Shown here piece after piece: positions 9,799 to 18,675 of a stretch of DNA of 64,000 nt. Position numbers and translations under genes: made by a program. Positions within the stretch are counted from its first letter, which is position 1; each line of letters opens with the position of its first letter. This DNA comes from Anaerotignum sp. (GTDB lineage Bacteria > Bacillota > Clostridia > Lachnospirales > Anaerotignaceae): NCBI RefSeq assembly GCF_030625865.1, contig NZ_DAOUQB010000001.1, positions 62,001 to 126,000 on the forward strand, given 5' to 3'. The notes under the pieces were generated by a model. The model was not told the origin of the DNA. It saw only the letters and a program-made list of their open reading frames with translations, and did no database searches.

Positions 9799-10788
9799 TT
9801 GTATACCTTTCAGGAAATTTGGGGCAATCAGCGTCTGCTCCAGCATTTGCGTATGGCGACAAAAAAACAAAAAACCTCCCATGCTTATTTATTTATAGGT
9901 GGGGCTGGTGCAGGCAAACGGTTGATTGCCAAAACTTTTGCAAAATATCTGCTATGCACCTCGAGACAGGAAGAGCCTTGTGGAGTATGTGAGAGTTGTA
10001 GAGTGTTTGACAGCGGGAACCATCCCGATGTGATACATGTCACTTCGCAAAAAAAGACGCTGGGTGTGGATGAAATTAGAGCTCAAATATTAGAAACCGT
10101 TGATATAAAGCCCTATCGATATGACAAAAAAATATATATTGTTCATCAAGCCCATACAATGACGATTCAGGCACAAAATGCATTTTTAAAAACCCTGGAG
10201 GAACCTCCCGGCTATGCCGTTTTTTTGTTATTGGCAGAAACCGGGGATGCTTTTTTGCCCACAATTTTGTCCAGAACGGTCACATTAAAGATAAATCCTC
10301 TTTCTGAGGAAGATATCAGCAATTATTTAGTGGAAAAAGGGGTGGCATCCCATGAAGAAGCTATTTTTTTTGCGGCCTATGGCCAGGGGCGCATTGGGCA
10401 TGCATTGGAATTAATTGAGGATGAAACCTTTCGACAGATGAGGGAAGATATTTTGACCCGGATGAGTCGATTGTCGATGATTCCTTTGTCAGAGGCGTTG
10501 CTTTTAGCAAAGGAATGGGAAATTTATAAAAATGATTATCGTTTTTTAGACATTATCAGTTTGTGGTATCGAGACTTACTGGCGGCAAAAACGTTGCGAG
10601 AAGAACGATTTATTATACAGAAGGACAAAAAAGAATTGATTTTTTCCGCCGCAAATGAATCGGCAGAAGGATTGGCGAAAAAGGCGGCGGCTGTTGCAAA
10701 AGCAAAAGAACGTTTGATGCAAAACGGAAATTTTCGGCTGACCTTGGAGGTTATGCTGATGAAGCTAAAGGAGAATGAAACCCGATGA
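9799..10788 (+). CDS. holB: DNA polymerase III delta-prime subunit
   Basis: A clamp-loader subunit of 329 residues. Visible are the AAA+ P-loop region IGGAGAGKR (about 32-40), the zinc-module cysteines (C at about 51 then PCGVCESC at about 58-65), a sensor-type VDEIRAQI segment, and LKTLEEPPGYAVFLL with the SRT motif after it. I choose the TTG at 9799 because AAGGAG (9785-9790) is correctly spaced. The GTG at 9790 overlaps that site. Its stop overlaps the ATG of ricT by 4 bases. Confidence 0.93.
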   Translation: MYTFQEIWGNQRLLQHLRMATKKQKTSHAYLFIGGAGAGKRLIAKTFAKYLLCTSRQEEPCGVCESCRVFDSGNHPDVIHVTSQKKTLGVDEIRAQILETVDIKPYRYDKKIYIVHQAHTMTIQAQNAFLKTLEEPPGYAVFLLLAETGDAFLPTILSRTVTLKINPLSEEDISNYLVEKGVASHEEAIFFAAYGQGRIGHALELIEDETFRQMREDILTRMSRLSMIPLSEALLLAKEWEIYKNDYRFLDIISLWYRDLLAAKTLREERFIIQKDKKELIFSAANESAEGLAKKAAAVAKAKERLMQNGNFRLTLEVMLMKLKENETR

Positions 10789-11657
10789 TTGAAGTAGTAG
10801 GAATTCGATTTAAAAAAGCAGGAAAAATGTATTACTTTGATCCGGATGGATTAAAGCTGGATAAAGAGGATTATGCAATTGTAGAAACAGTGCGAGGCGT
10901 GGAATATGGCCTAGTAATCAAAGAAAACACTTTCGTTCCCGAAGAAACCATTGTGCCTCCCCTGAAGAAAGTATTGCGTAAGGCAACAAAGGACGATGCC
11001 CGTACGGTGGAAAATAACGACAAGAAAGAAACAGAGGCTTTTCAGATTTGCTTAGGATATATTGCCCGCTTGGGTTTGGATATGAAACTGATTGAAGTGG
11101 AGATGACTTTTGATCGGAATAAGTTAATCTTTTATTTCACATCTGATGGCAGGGTTGATTTTAGGGAACTGGTAAAGGAGTTGGCAGCAACTTTTAGAAC
11201 TCGTATCGAATTACGCCAGATTGGAGTTCGTGATGAGGCAAAGATGCTCAATGGGATTGGAATTTGTGGAAGAACACTTTGTTGCGCTACCTTTTTGGGG
11301 GACTTTCAGCCCGTATCCATTAAGATGGCCAAGGAACAAAGTCTTTCTCTGAATCCTTCGAAAATCAGTGGGATTTGCGGACGTTTGATGTGTTGCTTAA
11401 AATATGAAGAGGACGTATATGAAGAGTTAAACAGTAAAATGCCAAAAGTTGGAGACATTATCTCTACGCCTGACGGAACGGGGGAGATTCTTTCCACCAA
11501 TGTATTGCTTCAGCAGGTAAAAGCCGCTGTGAGAAAGACCGATAATGAGCCGCCGACAATTGCATTTTACTACGCAGACGAAATTAAGATAATCAAATCG
11601 AGAAAAAAGAGAAAACAGGAGACTGTTCCTGAGGAATTAAAGGCATATGAGGACTGA
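10785..11657 (+). CDS. ricT: PSP1-domain regulator RicT (YaaT)
   Basis: A 290-residue PSP1-domain protein. The PSP1 core covers about residues 1-95. A cysteine-rich part follows (GIGICGRTLCCATF about 161-174 and GICGRLMCCLKYE about 197-209), which in Bacillus RicT holds iron-sulfur ligands. In Bacillus it works with RicA and RicF on RNase Y specificity and sporulation/biofilm signalling. Neither partner gene is in this window. It overlaps holB by 4 bases and trmN6 by 11 bases, so the cluster is translationally coupled. Confidence 0.92.
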   Translation: MIEVVGIRFKKAGKMYYFDPDGLKLDKEDYAIVETVRGVEYGLVIKENTFVPEETIVPPLKKVLRKATKDDARTVENNDKKETEAFQICLGYIARLGLDMKLIEVEMTFDRNKLIFYFTSDGRVDFRELVKELAATFRTRIELRQIGVRDEAKMLNGIGICGRTLCCATFLGDFQPVSIKMAKEQSLSLNPSKISGICGRLMCCLKYEEDVYEELNSKMPKVGDIISTPDGTGEILSTNVLLQQVKAAVRKTDNEPPTIAFYYADEIKIIKSRKKRKQETVPEELKAYED

Positions 11658-12402
11658 AATTAAAATCAATGAGTTTGAGCGGGTAGATGATTTGCACCGC
11701 AATGGCTATAAAATTATCCAAGATCCCAAACGGTTCTGCTTTGGTGTAGATGCCGTATTGCTTAGCGGTTTTGCAAGAGTAAAAAAAGGGGAACGCGTTC
11801 TGGATCTGGGAACAGGTACGGGTATTATTCCCATTTTGCTTGCAGCCAAAACAATGGGAGCCCATTTTAGCGGACTTGAAATACAGGAAGAAAGCGTTGA
11901 AATGGCAAGACGAAGTGTGGCATTGAATGAATTGGAGGAAAAGGTATCGATACACTTTGGAGATATTAAGGAAGTTAGCGGCCTTTTTTCCGGACAATCC
12001 TTTGAGGTTGTGACATCCAATCCGCCTTATATGAATGAGGGCGGAGGGATTGTTAACCCCTATAGTGCCAAGGCAATTGCAAGGCATGAGGTGCTTTGTT
12101 CTTTAGAAGATGTAGTGTCTGGGGCGGCAAAGGTTCTGCAAGAGGGCGGTAGATTTTATATGATACATCGTCCCCATAGGCTTACGGATATTATTCTGCT
12201 CATGCGCCAGTATAAACTGGAACCCAAGAGACTGCGTTTTATCCATCCGTTTCAAGATAAGGCACCAACTATGGTTTTAGTAGAGGGCGTGAAGGGCGGA
12301 AATCCCATGATAAAAGTGGAGCCGCCGCTAATTATTTATCTTGAACCGGGAAAGTATACCCAAGAGGCATATGATATATATTATGGAGAGGGGCAGGCAT
12401 GA
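11647..12402 (+). CDS. trmN6: tRNA1(Val) adenine-37 N6-methyltransferase family (YabB/TrmN6)
   Basis: A 251-residue class I SAM-dependent methyltransferase. The SAM motif LDLGTGTGIIPILLA is at about residues 54-68, and the catalytic N6-adenine motif SNPPYMN at about 122. The start overlaps ricT; its stop overlaps the start of rsmI (ATGA), matching the yabB position in Bacillus. The yabA gene usually found before it is missing. The exact tRNA target is assumed from family membership. Confidence 0.88.
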   Translation: MRTEIKINEFERVDDLHRNGYKIIQDPKRFCFGVDAVLLSGFARVKKGERVLDLGTGTGIIPILLAAKTMGAHFSGLEIQEESVEMARRSVALNELEEKVSIHFGDIKEVSGLFSGQSFEVVTSNPPYMNEGGGIVNPYSAKAIARHEVLCSLEDVVSGAAKVLQEGGRFYMIHRPHRLTDIILLMRQYKLEPKRLRFIHPFQDKAPTMVLVEGVKGGNPMIKVEPPLIIYLEPGKYTQEAYDIYYGEGQA

Positions 12403-13259
12403 TGCAGGATATGGCAGGGACATTATATCTATGTGCAACGCCCATTGGTAATTTAGAGGATATTACACTCAGGACATTAAAGCTGTTAGAAAGTGTTGAC
12501 GTGATTGCCGCAGAAGATACTAGAAATACGCTGAAACTCTTGAACCGATTTGAGATAAAAACGCCCATGACCAGCTATCATGAGCATAATAAAACGGGGA
12601 AAGGCCCGGTACTCATAAATAAGCTTCTGGCAGGAGAAAATATTGCGTTGGTAACGGATGCGGGAATGCCGGGTATTTCAGATCCCGGGGCAGACCTAGT
12701 GAAGTTATGTTATGAAGCCGGGGTATCGGTAACTGTCGCACCCGGTGCATCGGCGGCAGTAGTTGCATTGGTGCTTTCTGGGTTAGATACCAGAAGGTTT
12801 GTATTTGAGGGTTTTCTACCCATGGACAAAAAAGAGCGACGCTTGATTTTGCAAACATTGGAAAGAGAACATCGCACTATGATTTTTTATGAAGCCCCCC
12901 ATCGTTTGTTAAACACCTTAGAAGAAATGGAAGGAATTTTTGGTACATCTCGTGAATGTGCCGTAATCCGAGAATTAACCAAAAAGTTTGAAGAAGTGCG
13001 CCGAGAATCCATTGGGAAGCAAAAAGAGCATTTTACTGAAAATTCCCCGAAAGGTGAATTTGTATTGGTAATAGCAGGGCTTTCCCTAGAAGAGCAAAAA
13101 CGAGAAGCCCAAGCTAGTTGGGAAGAAATTTCTGTGAGTGAGCATATACAGAGGTATTTAAGTCAGGGATTAAATGAAAAAGATGCCATGAAGCAGGCAG
13201 CAAAGGACAGGGGCGTTTCCAAACGGGAAATTTATAAAGAATATAAGACAAATCAATAA
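12399..13259 (+). CDS. rsmI: 16S rRNA (cytidine-1402-2'-O)-methyltransferase
   Basis: A 286-residue tetrapyrrole-methylase-fold enzyme that 2'-O-methylates C1402 in the ribosomal P site. Signatures are LYLCATPIGNLEDITLR at the N-terminus, AAEDTRNT (about 34), VTDAGMPGISDPG (about 84) and PGASAAVVAL (about 113). It is the last of the co-linear tmk cluster and overlaps trmN6 by 4 bases. The ATG at 12399 and an in-frame ATG right after it are both usable. The GIY-YIG gene yazA, often beside it in Bacillus, is absent. Confidence 0.95.
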   Translation: MMQDMAGTLYLCATPIGNLEDITLRTLKLLESVDVIAAEDTRNTLKLLNRFEIKTPMTSYHEHNKTGKGPVLINKLLAGENIALVTDAGMPGISDPGADLVKLCYEAGVSVTVAPGASAAVVALVLSGLDTRRFVFEGFLPMDKKERRLILQTLEREHRTMIFYEAPHRLLNTLEEMEGIFGTSRECAVIRELTKKFEEVRRESIGKQKEHFTENSPKGEFVLVIAGLSLEEQKREAQASWEEISVSEHIQRYLSQGLNEKDAMKQAAKDRGVSKREIYKEYKTNQ

Positions 13260-13298
13260 ATTTTTTATGAAACAAAGAGAAGGAAAGGGGTTTTTTAA

Positions 13299-13676
13299 AT
13301 GCTGGATGGTTTTTTTGCGCTTAGTTGGCGAGATATATTCCTTGCTGCTTGTATTGCATATGTAATTTTTTTTGCAATACGTTTTTTGCAAAAGTTATTT
13401 GGCAAAAAAGAGCAAGAACTTGGTTTTAAAGTGAAAAATGTGGATATGGCTGATGTCTATGAAAAATGCAAGGAATTGTTTCCCATACAAAATCTCGATT
13501 TTCATGGAAAAGAGTTTACCCGTGGGATGCGAATCAAAGTTATTACAATTCAGAAGAAGATTATTGAGGGAGAGTTGATCGGTATCAATAAAGTAAACCT
13601 CATATGTATTCGCACCCATAATCAAATCATTGCCCATCAGATTGAAAAAATTGAAGAAATTATTGTGTTAGATTAA
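13299..13676 (+). CDS. small membrane-anchored hypothetical protein
   Basis: I do not recognise this family. It has 125 residues, with one membrane segment at about 11-30 (IFLAACIAYVIFFAIRFL), then a basic turn (KKLFGKKEQE type) and a soluble part of mixed alpha/beta. The ATG follows AAGGAAAGGGG. It sits 40 bases after rsmI and ends at a terminator, so it may be the last cistron of the tmk operon. By charge, the C-terminal part would be cytoplasmic. No motif points to a function. Confidence 0.7.
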   Translation: MLDGFFALSWRDIFLAACIAYVIFFAIRFLQKLFGKKEQELGFKVKNVDMADVYEKCKELFPIQNLDFHGKEFTRGMRIKVITIQKKIIEGELIGINKVNLICIRTHNQIIAHQIEKIEEIIVLD

Positions 13677-13680
13677 AAAA

Positions 13681-13717
13681 GAGGTTATTTCCGTGCGAAG
13701 GGAATAGCCTCTTAATT
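13681..13717 (+). terminator. terminator-like hairpin
   Basis: Stem GAGGTTATTTCC/GGAATAGCCTC (13681-13712) followed by TTAATTT. The hairpin is strong and the U tract weak. Confidence 0.7.
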
Positions 13718-13777
13718 TGCGAAAAAACGGTTATGCCTGTAATGAAAACCTTAACAGGATTTTAGCGGCTTGGGATA

Positions 13778-13805
13778 TTGTAATTCATAGGATTACGCAT
13801 ATAAT
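13778..13805 (+). promoter_or_regulatory. possible promoter for the dehydratase-activator gene
   Basis: TTGTAA, 16 bases, TATAAT, about 200 bases before the GTG start at 14004. The spacing is acceptable and the -10 perfect. The leader between holds no obvious hairpin. Confidence 0.5.
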
Positions 13806-14003
13806 TGAGATTATAAACAACAAAAAAATATAAATAATAAGTAATTTTTTTATAGATCAACTTAATTTTTGCGTGTTGGATTTAGAGACCTTCGTAAAAA
13901 TCTAAGAATGTGAATGACCCGAGTAAGGTTATTGGGAAGATATATATGGAAGGTTATCAGTTGGTGGGATTGGTGGCAGAAGTATATTGAGGGGGTTGTG
14001 CAA

Positions 14004-17000
14004 GTGAAACAGTATCAGAAAGACTTAAGTAATACATGCAAAATGGGTATAGATATTGGCTCCACAACCGTTAAGGTTGTATTGGTAAACCAAAAAGCAG
14101 AAATGCTATTTTGCTGCTATCGTCGGCATTATTCAGAAATCAAGAAAACTGTTATGAACATGATACAGGAGGCGAATGAAGAGCTTGGGGAAGCCGATTT
14201 TTCCGTTATGATTACGGGAAGCGGTGGCGTTTCCTTGGCGAAAAGCATTGGCGTGGAATTTATACAGGAGGTTGTTGCTACGGCAAAAGCCCTTGAAACT
14301 ACGGCGCCTTTAACGGATGTTGCCATTGAGCTTGGTGGAGAAGATGCAAAAATTATATATTTTGATGGTGGCAATGTAGAGCAGAGAATGAACGGTGTTT
14401 GCGCCGGAGGGACGGGTTCTTTTATTGACCAAATGGCAAGTCTTTTGCAAACAGATGCTACAGGTTTAAATGAATTAGCAAAAAAATACAGCGTAATCTA
14501 TCCCATTGCTTCCCGTTGTGGTGTATTTGCAAAAACAGATATTCAGCCTTTGATTAACGAGGGTGCAAAGCGGGAGGATTTAGCGGCATCTATTTTTCAA
14601 GCCGTGGTTAACCAGACCATTGCAGGCCTTGCCTGCGGGAAACCCATTCGTGGACACGTTGCTTTTTTAGGAGGGCCACTCCACTTTCTTTCAGAACTTA
14701 GAAATCGGTTTATTGAAACCTTAAAATTAACAGATGAAACGGCAATTATCCCTGAAAATTCTCATTTGTTTGCAGCATTCGGGACAGCTGTTTCCTGCAC
14801 GGACAGTGGGGATTTCAGTTTTTCTTCAATTCTGAAAAAATTAAAAGAAGAAGGAGAATTGACAGCGGAAGTTGGGCGCATGGAGCCATTATTCCAAAAT
14901 GAGAAGGAATATCAGGTATTTAAAGCTAGGCATGACTGCAATAAAGTAAGGCGTGGGGCGATTTCTACATATCATGGAGATGCTTTCTTGGGAATTGATG
15001 CAGGCTCTACCACAACAAAGGTTGCATTGGTGGGCGAGGACGGGAGCTTGTTATATTCATTTTACGCAGGCAACGAAGGAAACCCTTTGGGAGTCGTAAC
15101 CAAGAATTTGAATGAGATGTATGATTTAATGCCGAAGGATGTGGTAATACGCAATTCTTGCGTCACCGGATACGGTGAGGGGCTGTTGAAAGAAGCTTTG
15201 ATGATTGATTTAGGATATATTGAAACGGTTGCTCACTATAAAGCGGCACAGTTTTTCCGCCCGGATGTAGATTTTATTTTGGATATTGGCGGGCAGGATA
15301 TGAAATGTATTCGCATTAAAGACAATGTGATTGACAGCGTTTTGCTCAACGAAGCTTGTTCTTCAGGTTGTGGTTCCTTCATTGAAACCTTTGCAAAATC
15401 TTTGAATTATAGTGTGGCGGATTTTGCAAAAATTGCCCTTTTTGCAAAGCACCCCATAGATTTGGGTTCCCGTTGTACTGTTTTTATGAACTCTCGTGTA
15501 AAACAAGCGCAAAAGGAAGGTGCTGATGTTTCGGATATTTCAGCGGGCTTAGCATATTCCGTTATTAAAAATGCGTTGTTAAAGGTAATCAAAATTGCAG
15601 ACCCTCAGTCTATGGGAAAATCCATGGTTGTACAGGGCGGCACGTTTTATAACGATGCGGTGTTAAAGAGCTTTGAGATGATTAGCGGTAAGCAGGCTGT
15701 TCGCCCCGATATTGCGGGTATTATGGGTGCTTTTGGTGCAGGGCTTATTGCAAGGGACAAATATGAAGCAGGCTACCAAACAACCCTTATAAGTTGTGAG
15801 GAAATGAATGCACTTGAGGTGCATTCTACCATGGCAAGATGCCAAGGATGTACAAATCATTGCCTTTTGACCATCAATATGTTTAGCGGCGGAAGGCGGT
15901 TTATTACAGGGAATCGTTGTGAACGAGGGCTGGGAAAGGAAAAAATTGAAAATCCGGCTCCCAATCTTTTTGAATATAAACGCCATAGATTATTTGATTA
16001 CGAACCTTTATCTCCAGAGAAGGCAAAACGTGGTACCGTGGGAATTCCTCGGGTATTGAACATGTGGGAAGACTATCCGTTTTGGCATACATTTTTCACA
16101 AAGTTGGGGTACCGTGTGGTACTTTCTCCTTATTCCTCAAAGGGAATTTTTGAAAAGGGAATGGAATCCATTCCAAGTGAATCCGTATGCTACCCTGCCA
16201 AGCTGGTTCATGGACATATTATGTATTTGATTGAGCAGGGAGTGGATATGATTTTCTATCCCGGTGTTGTATATGAAAGAAGAGACAGTATTGCGGCAGA
16301 TAACAATTATAACTGTCCCATTGTGGCATCTTACAACGAAAATATTAAAAATAATGTGGAAGAATTACAGGAAAAGGGAATTCGCTTTATGAATCCGTTC
16401 CTAGCCATGGATAGAATTGAAAACGTTTTGAAGCGTATGACAGAGGAATTTCAGTCTTTGGGATGTAGCCCAAAAGAGATTAAGGAAGCGGTTTATTGTG
16501 GTTGGAATGAATGGTCTGCATTCCGTATGGATATGCATGAAAAAGGGGAAGAAACCTTACGGTATATCGAGGAAAAGGGCATGCAGGGGATTGTTCTAGG
16601 GGGACGGCCTTATCATGCAGATCCGGAAATCAACCATGGCATTCCTGAGTTGATTGCGGGATACCGTATTGCGGTTTTGACAGAGGATAGTGTTGCCCAT
16701 CTGGGAAAGGCAAAACGTCCCACTGTGGTAAGAGATCAATGGACATACCATTCCAGGCTATATGAAGCGGCTGCTTTTGTTACAACCCAAAAGAACCTTG
16801 AATATGTTCAGCTCAACTCTTTTGGTTGTGGTTTGGATGCCGTAACAACCGATGAAGTAAAGGCTATTTTAAATGCTTCGGGCAAAATATATACGGTGTT
16901 GAAGATTGATGAAGTGAATAACCTTGGTGCAGCCCGTATCCGTATCCGCTCTTTAATTGCCGCCCTAGAGGACAGGCGGGAAAAAGGGGTTGTACTAAAG

Positions 17001-18311
17001 AATGGCGATGCAAGTTTGCATAGAGTGTTGTTTACAAAGGAAATGCGGAAAAAATATACCATCCTTTGTCCACAAATGTCTCCCATTCATTTCAACATTT
17101 TACAACCTGCTATGCGTGCATGCGGCTATCAACTAGAGATTATGGATGCCATGGACAGGAGTGCCATAGACACTGGACTAAAATATGTAAATAATGATGC
17201 CTGTTACCCTGCGTTGATTGTGATTGGACAGTTAATGAACGGTTTGTTTTCGGGAAAATACGATTTAAACCGTACTGCTCTTTTGATTTCTCAAACAGGC
17301 GGTGGCTGCAGGGCGACCAATTATATTGCTTTTATTCGTAAAGCCCTGGAAAATGCGGGAATGCCAAATATTCCTGTGATTTCCATTAACCCTGTGGGGT
17401 TGGAGAAAAACCCCGGCTTTAAAATCAGTTTGGGTTTGATGAATAAGGCTTTGCAGGCATTGGTATATGGAGATGTGTTTATGCGGGTATTGTATCGGAC
17501 ACGTCCCTATGAAAAAGTGAAAGGCTCTGCCAATGCTCTTTACGAAAAATGGAACGGAAAAATCAAACAAGATGTTACTGTGGGAAATTTTTATACATAT
17601 GCGGAAAATATCCGTGGAATTATTCGAGAGTTTGACGAGCTTGAACTTCTTGATATAGAAAAGCCCAGAGTAGGTGTGGTGGGAGAAATTCTGGTGAAAT
17701 TTCACCCAACTGCGAATAATGACTTAGTAAACCTCTTGGAAAGAGAGGGGGCAGAGGCGGTGGTACCTGATTTGCTGACTTTTGGTTTGTATTGTTGTTA
17801 TAATGCAACGCAAAAGGAAAAATACTTGGGCGGATCAGGAAAAAGCAGAATGCTTGCTGATGGGGTAGCCCAAATAATTGAACTCTATCAAAAACCTATG
17901 ATCACGGCATTGAAAAAAAGCAGTCGTTTTGATTGCCCTCAAGATATACGGGAACTGGGTAAGTATGCGGAAAAGGTAGTTTCTCTTTGCAACCAAACGG
18001 GAGAAGGCTGGTTCTTAACTGCAGAAATGATAGAGTTGATTCATACCGGTGTTGCAAATATTGTATGTACCCAGCCTTTCGGATGTTTGCCAAACCATGT
18101 GGTGGGCAAGGGGGTTATTAAGGAGTTACGGAAACAGTATCCTTTGTCTAATATCGTTGCTATAGACTATGACCCGGGAGCAAGCGAAATAAATCAGTTG
18201 AATCGCATTAAGCTGATGCTTGCAGGTGCCAATAAGAATTTGGAGGCAAAACGGTCCAATGGACTCAGCAATGCGCATTCTTTGGAACAGGCAGCGTTTC
18301 AAGTCAAATAA
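14004..18311 (+). CDS. 2-hydroxyacyl-CoA dehydratase activator-related fusion protein
   Basis: A 1435-residue protein with two BcrA/BadF-type ASKHA ATPase domains. The first begins [12 protein letters not shown] (about 15) and the second [14 protein letters not shown] (about 330). A CoA-enzyme-activase-like DUF2229 region follows (about 680-900), then 2-hydroxyacyl-CoA dehydratase subunit-like sequence to the end. The second ATPase keeps the CSSGCGSF cysteine motif that holds the [4Fe-4S] cluster in HgdC/LcdC activators. The first reads CAGGTGSF at that place. GTG at 14004 is chosen for AGGGGG 8 bases upstream; an in-frame ATG at 13914 has no site. Such fusions are common in Clostridia, but their substrate is not established. 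Confidence 0.88.
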   Translation: MKQYQKDLSNTCKMGIDIGSTTVKVVLVNQKAEMLFCCYRRHYSEIKKTVMNMIQEANEELGEADFSVMITGSGGVSLAKSIGVEFIQEVVATAKALETTAPLTDVAIELGGEDAKIIYFDGGNVEQRMNGVCAGGTGSFIDQMASLLQTDATGLNELAKKYSVIYPIASRCGVFAKTDIQPLINEGAKREDLAASIFQAVVNQTIAGLACGKPIRGHVAFLGGPLHFLSELRNRFIETLKLTDETAIIPENSHLFAAFGTAVSCTDSGDFSFSSILKKLKEEGELTAEVGRMEPLFQNEKEYQVFKARHDCNKVRRGAISTYHGDAFLGIDAGSTTTKVALVGEDGSLLYSFYAGNEGNPLGVVTKNLNEMYDLMPKDVVIRNSCVTGYGEGLLKEALMIDLGYIETVAHYKAAQFFRPDVDFILDIGGQDMKCIRIKDNVIDSVLLNEACSSGCGSFIETFAKSLNYSVADFAKIALFAKHPIDLGSRCTVFMNSRVKQAQKEGADVSDISAGLAYSVIKNALLKVIKIADPQSMGKSMVVQGGTFYNDAVLKSFEMISGKQAVRPDIAGIMGAFGAGLIARDKYEAGYQTTLISCEEMNALEVHSTMARCQGCTNHCLLTINMFSGGRRFITGNRCERGLGKEKIENPAPNLFEYKRHRLFDYEPLSPEKAKRGTVGIPRVLNMWEDYPFWHTFFTKLGYRVVLSPYSSKGIFEKGMESIPSESVCYPAKLVHGHIMYLIEQGVDMIFYPGVVYERRDSIAADNNYNCPIVASYNENIKNNVEELQEKGIRFMNPFLAMDRIENVLKRMTEEFQSLGCSPKEIKEAVYCGWNEWSAFRMDMHEKGEETLRYIEEKGMQGIVLGGRPYHADPEINHGIPELIAGYRIAVLTEDSVAHLGKAKRPTVVRDQWTYHSRLYEAAAFVTTQKNLEYVQLNSFGCGLDAVTTDEVKAILNASGKIYTVLKIDEVNNLGAARIRIRSLIAALEDRREKGVVLKNGDASLHRVLFTKEMRKKYTILCPQMSPIHFNILQPAMRACGYQLEIMDAMDRSAIDTGLKYVNNDACYPALIVIGQLMNGLFSGKYDLNRTALLISQTGGGCRATNYIAFIRKALENAGMPNIPVISINPVGLEKNPGFKISLGLMNKALQALVYGDVFMRVLYRTRPYEKVKGSANALYEKWNGKIKQDVTVGNFYTYAENIRGIIREFDELELLDIEKPRVGVVGEILVKFHPTANNDLVNLLEREGAEAVVPDLLTFGLYCCYNATQKEKYLGGSGKSRMLADGVAQIIELYQKPMITALKKSSRFDCPQDIRELGKYAEKVVSLCNQTGEGWFLTAEMIELIHTGVANIVCTQPFGCLPNHVVGKGVIKELRKQYPLSNIVAIDYDPGASEINQLNRIKLMLAGANKNLEAKRSNGLSNAHSLEQAAFQVK

Positions 18312-18341
18312 TAAAAATGGGTTTACTTACCTAAGGCTTTT

Positions 18342-18370
18342 GGGTGTCGACGGAGTCGGCACCCTTTGTT
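18342..18370 (+). terminator. intrinsic terminator
   Basis: Stem GGGTGTCGAC/GTCGGCACCC with a 3-base loop, then TTTGTT. Related in sequence to other GGGTGTCGA hairpins in this window. Confidence 0.75.
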
Positions 18371-18389
18371 AAGTCAAATATTTATTTTA

Positions 18390-18434
18390 TTGGAAAAATA
18401 CTTGGCTTGTTAATTAGAAAAAGTATTTTTCCAA
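18390..18434. repeat. perfect 14-bp inverted repeat
   Basis: TTGGAAAAATACTT at 18390-18403 is exactly complementary to 18421-18434, with a 17-base loop. It follows the terminator of the dehydratase-activator gene. It could be a second stem, a processing site or a mobile-element remnant. Confidence 0.7.
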
Positions 18435-18438
18435 ATTG

Positions 18439-18466
18439 AGGCATGGAGAAATCTATGCCTTGTTTT
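18439..18466 (+). terminator. second terminator-like hairpin
   Basis: AGGCAT/ATGCCT stem with a 10-base loop followed by TGTTTT. It would act as a back-up terminator after the long gene. Confidence 0.5.
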
Positions 18467-18588
18467 AATCGTTTTTTATAAATCTTCTTTTTGGGGAATT
18501 TCAAATAATAACAAAAAAAATTTGCTTACTGATTTATGAAAAATTTTGAGAGATTGTATATAAAGAAAAGAAACATGTATTTACAATA

Positions 18589-18618
18589 TTGACAATGAAA
18601 GTAGTAAGAAATTATACT
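18589..18618 (+). promoter_or_regulatory. promoter of hybrid sensor kinase
   Basis: Perfect -35 TTGACA (18589-18594), 18-base spacer, -10 TATACT (18613-18618). Predicted transcript start near 18625, about 50 bases before the ATG. The stretch 18467-18588 upstream is AT-rich and otherwise empty. Confidence 0.8.
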
Positions 18619-18675
18619 TGTGTAATAGGGAAAAGAAGGGTGTGTTTTGTAAACAGGAGAAAGGGGGTATCCGGA

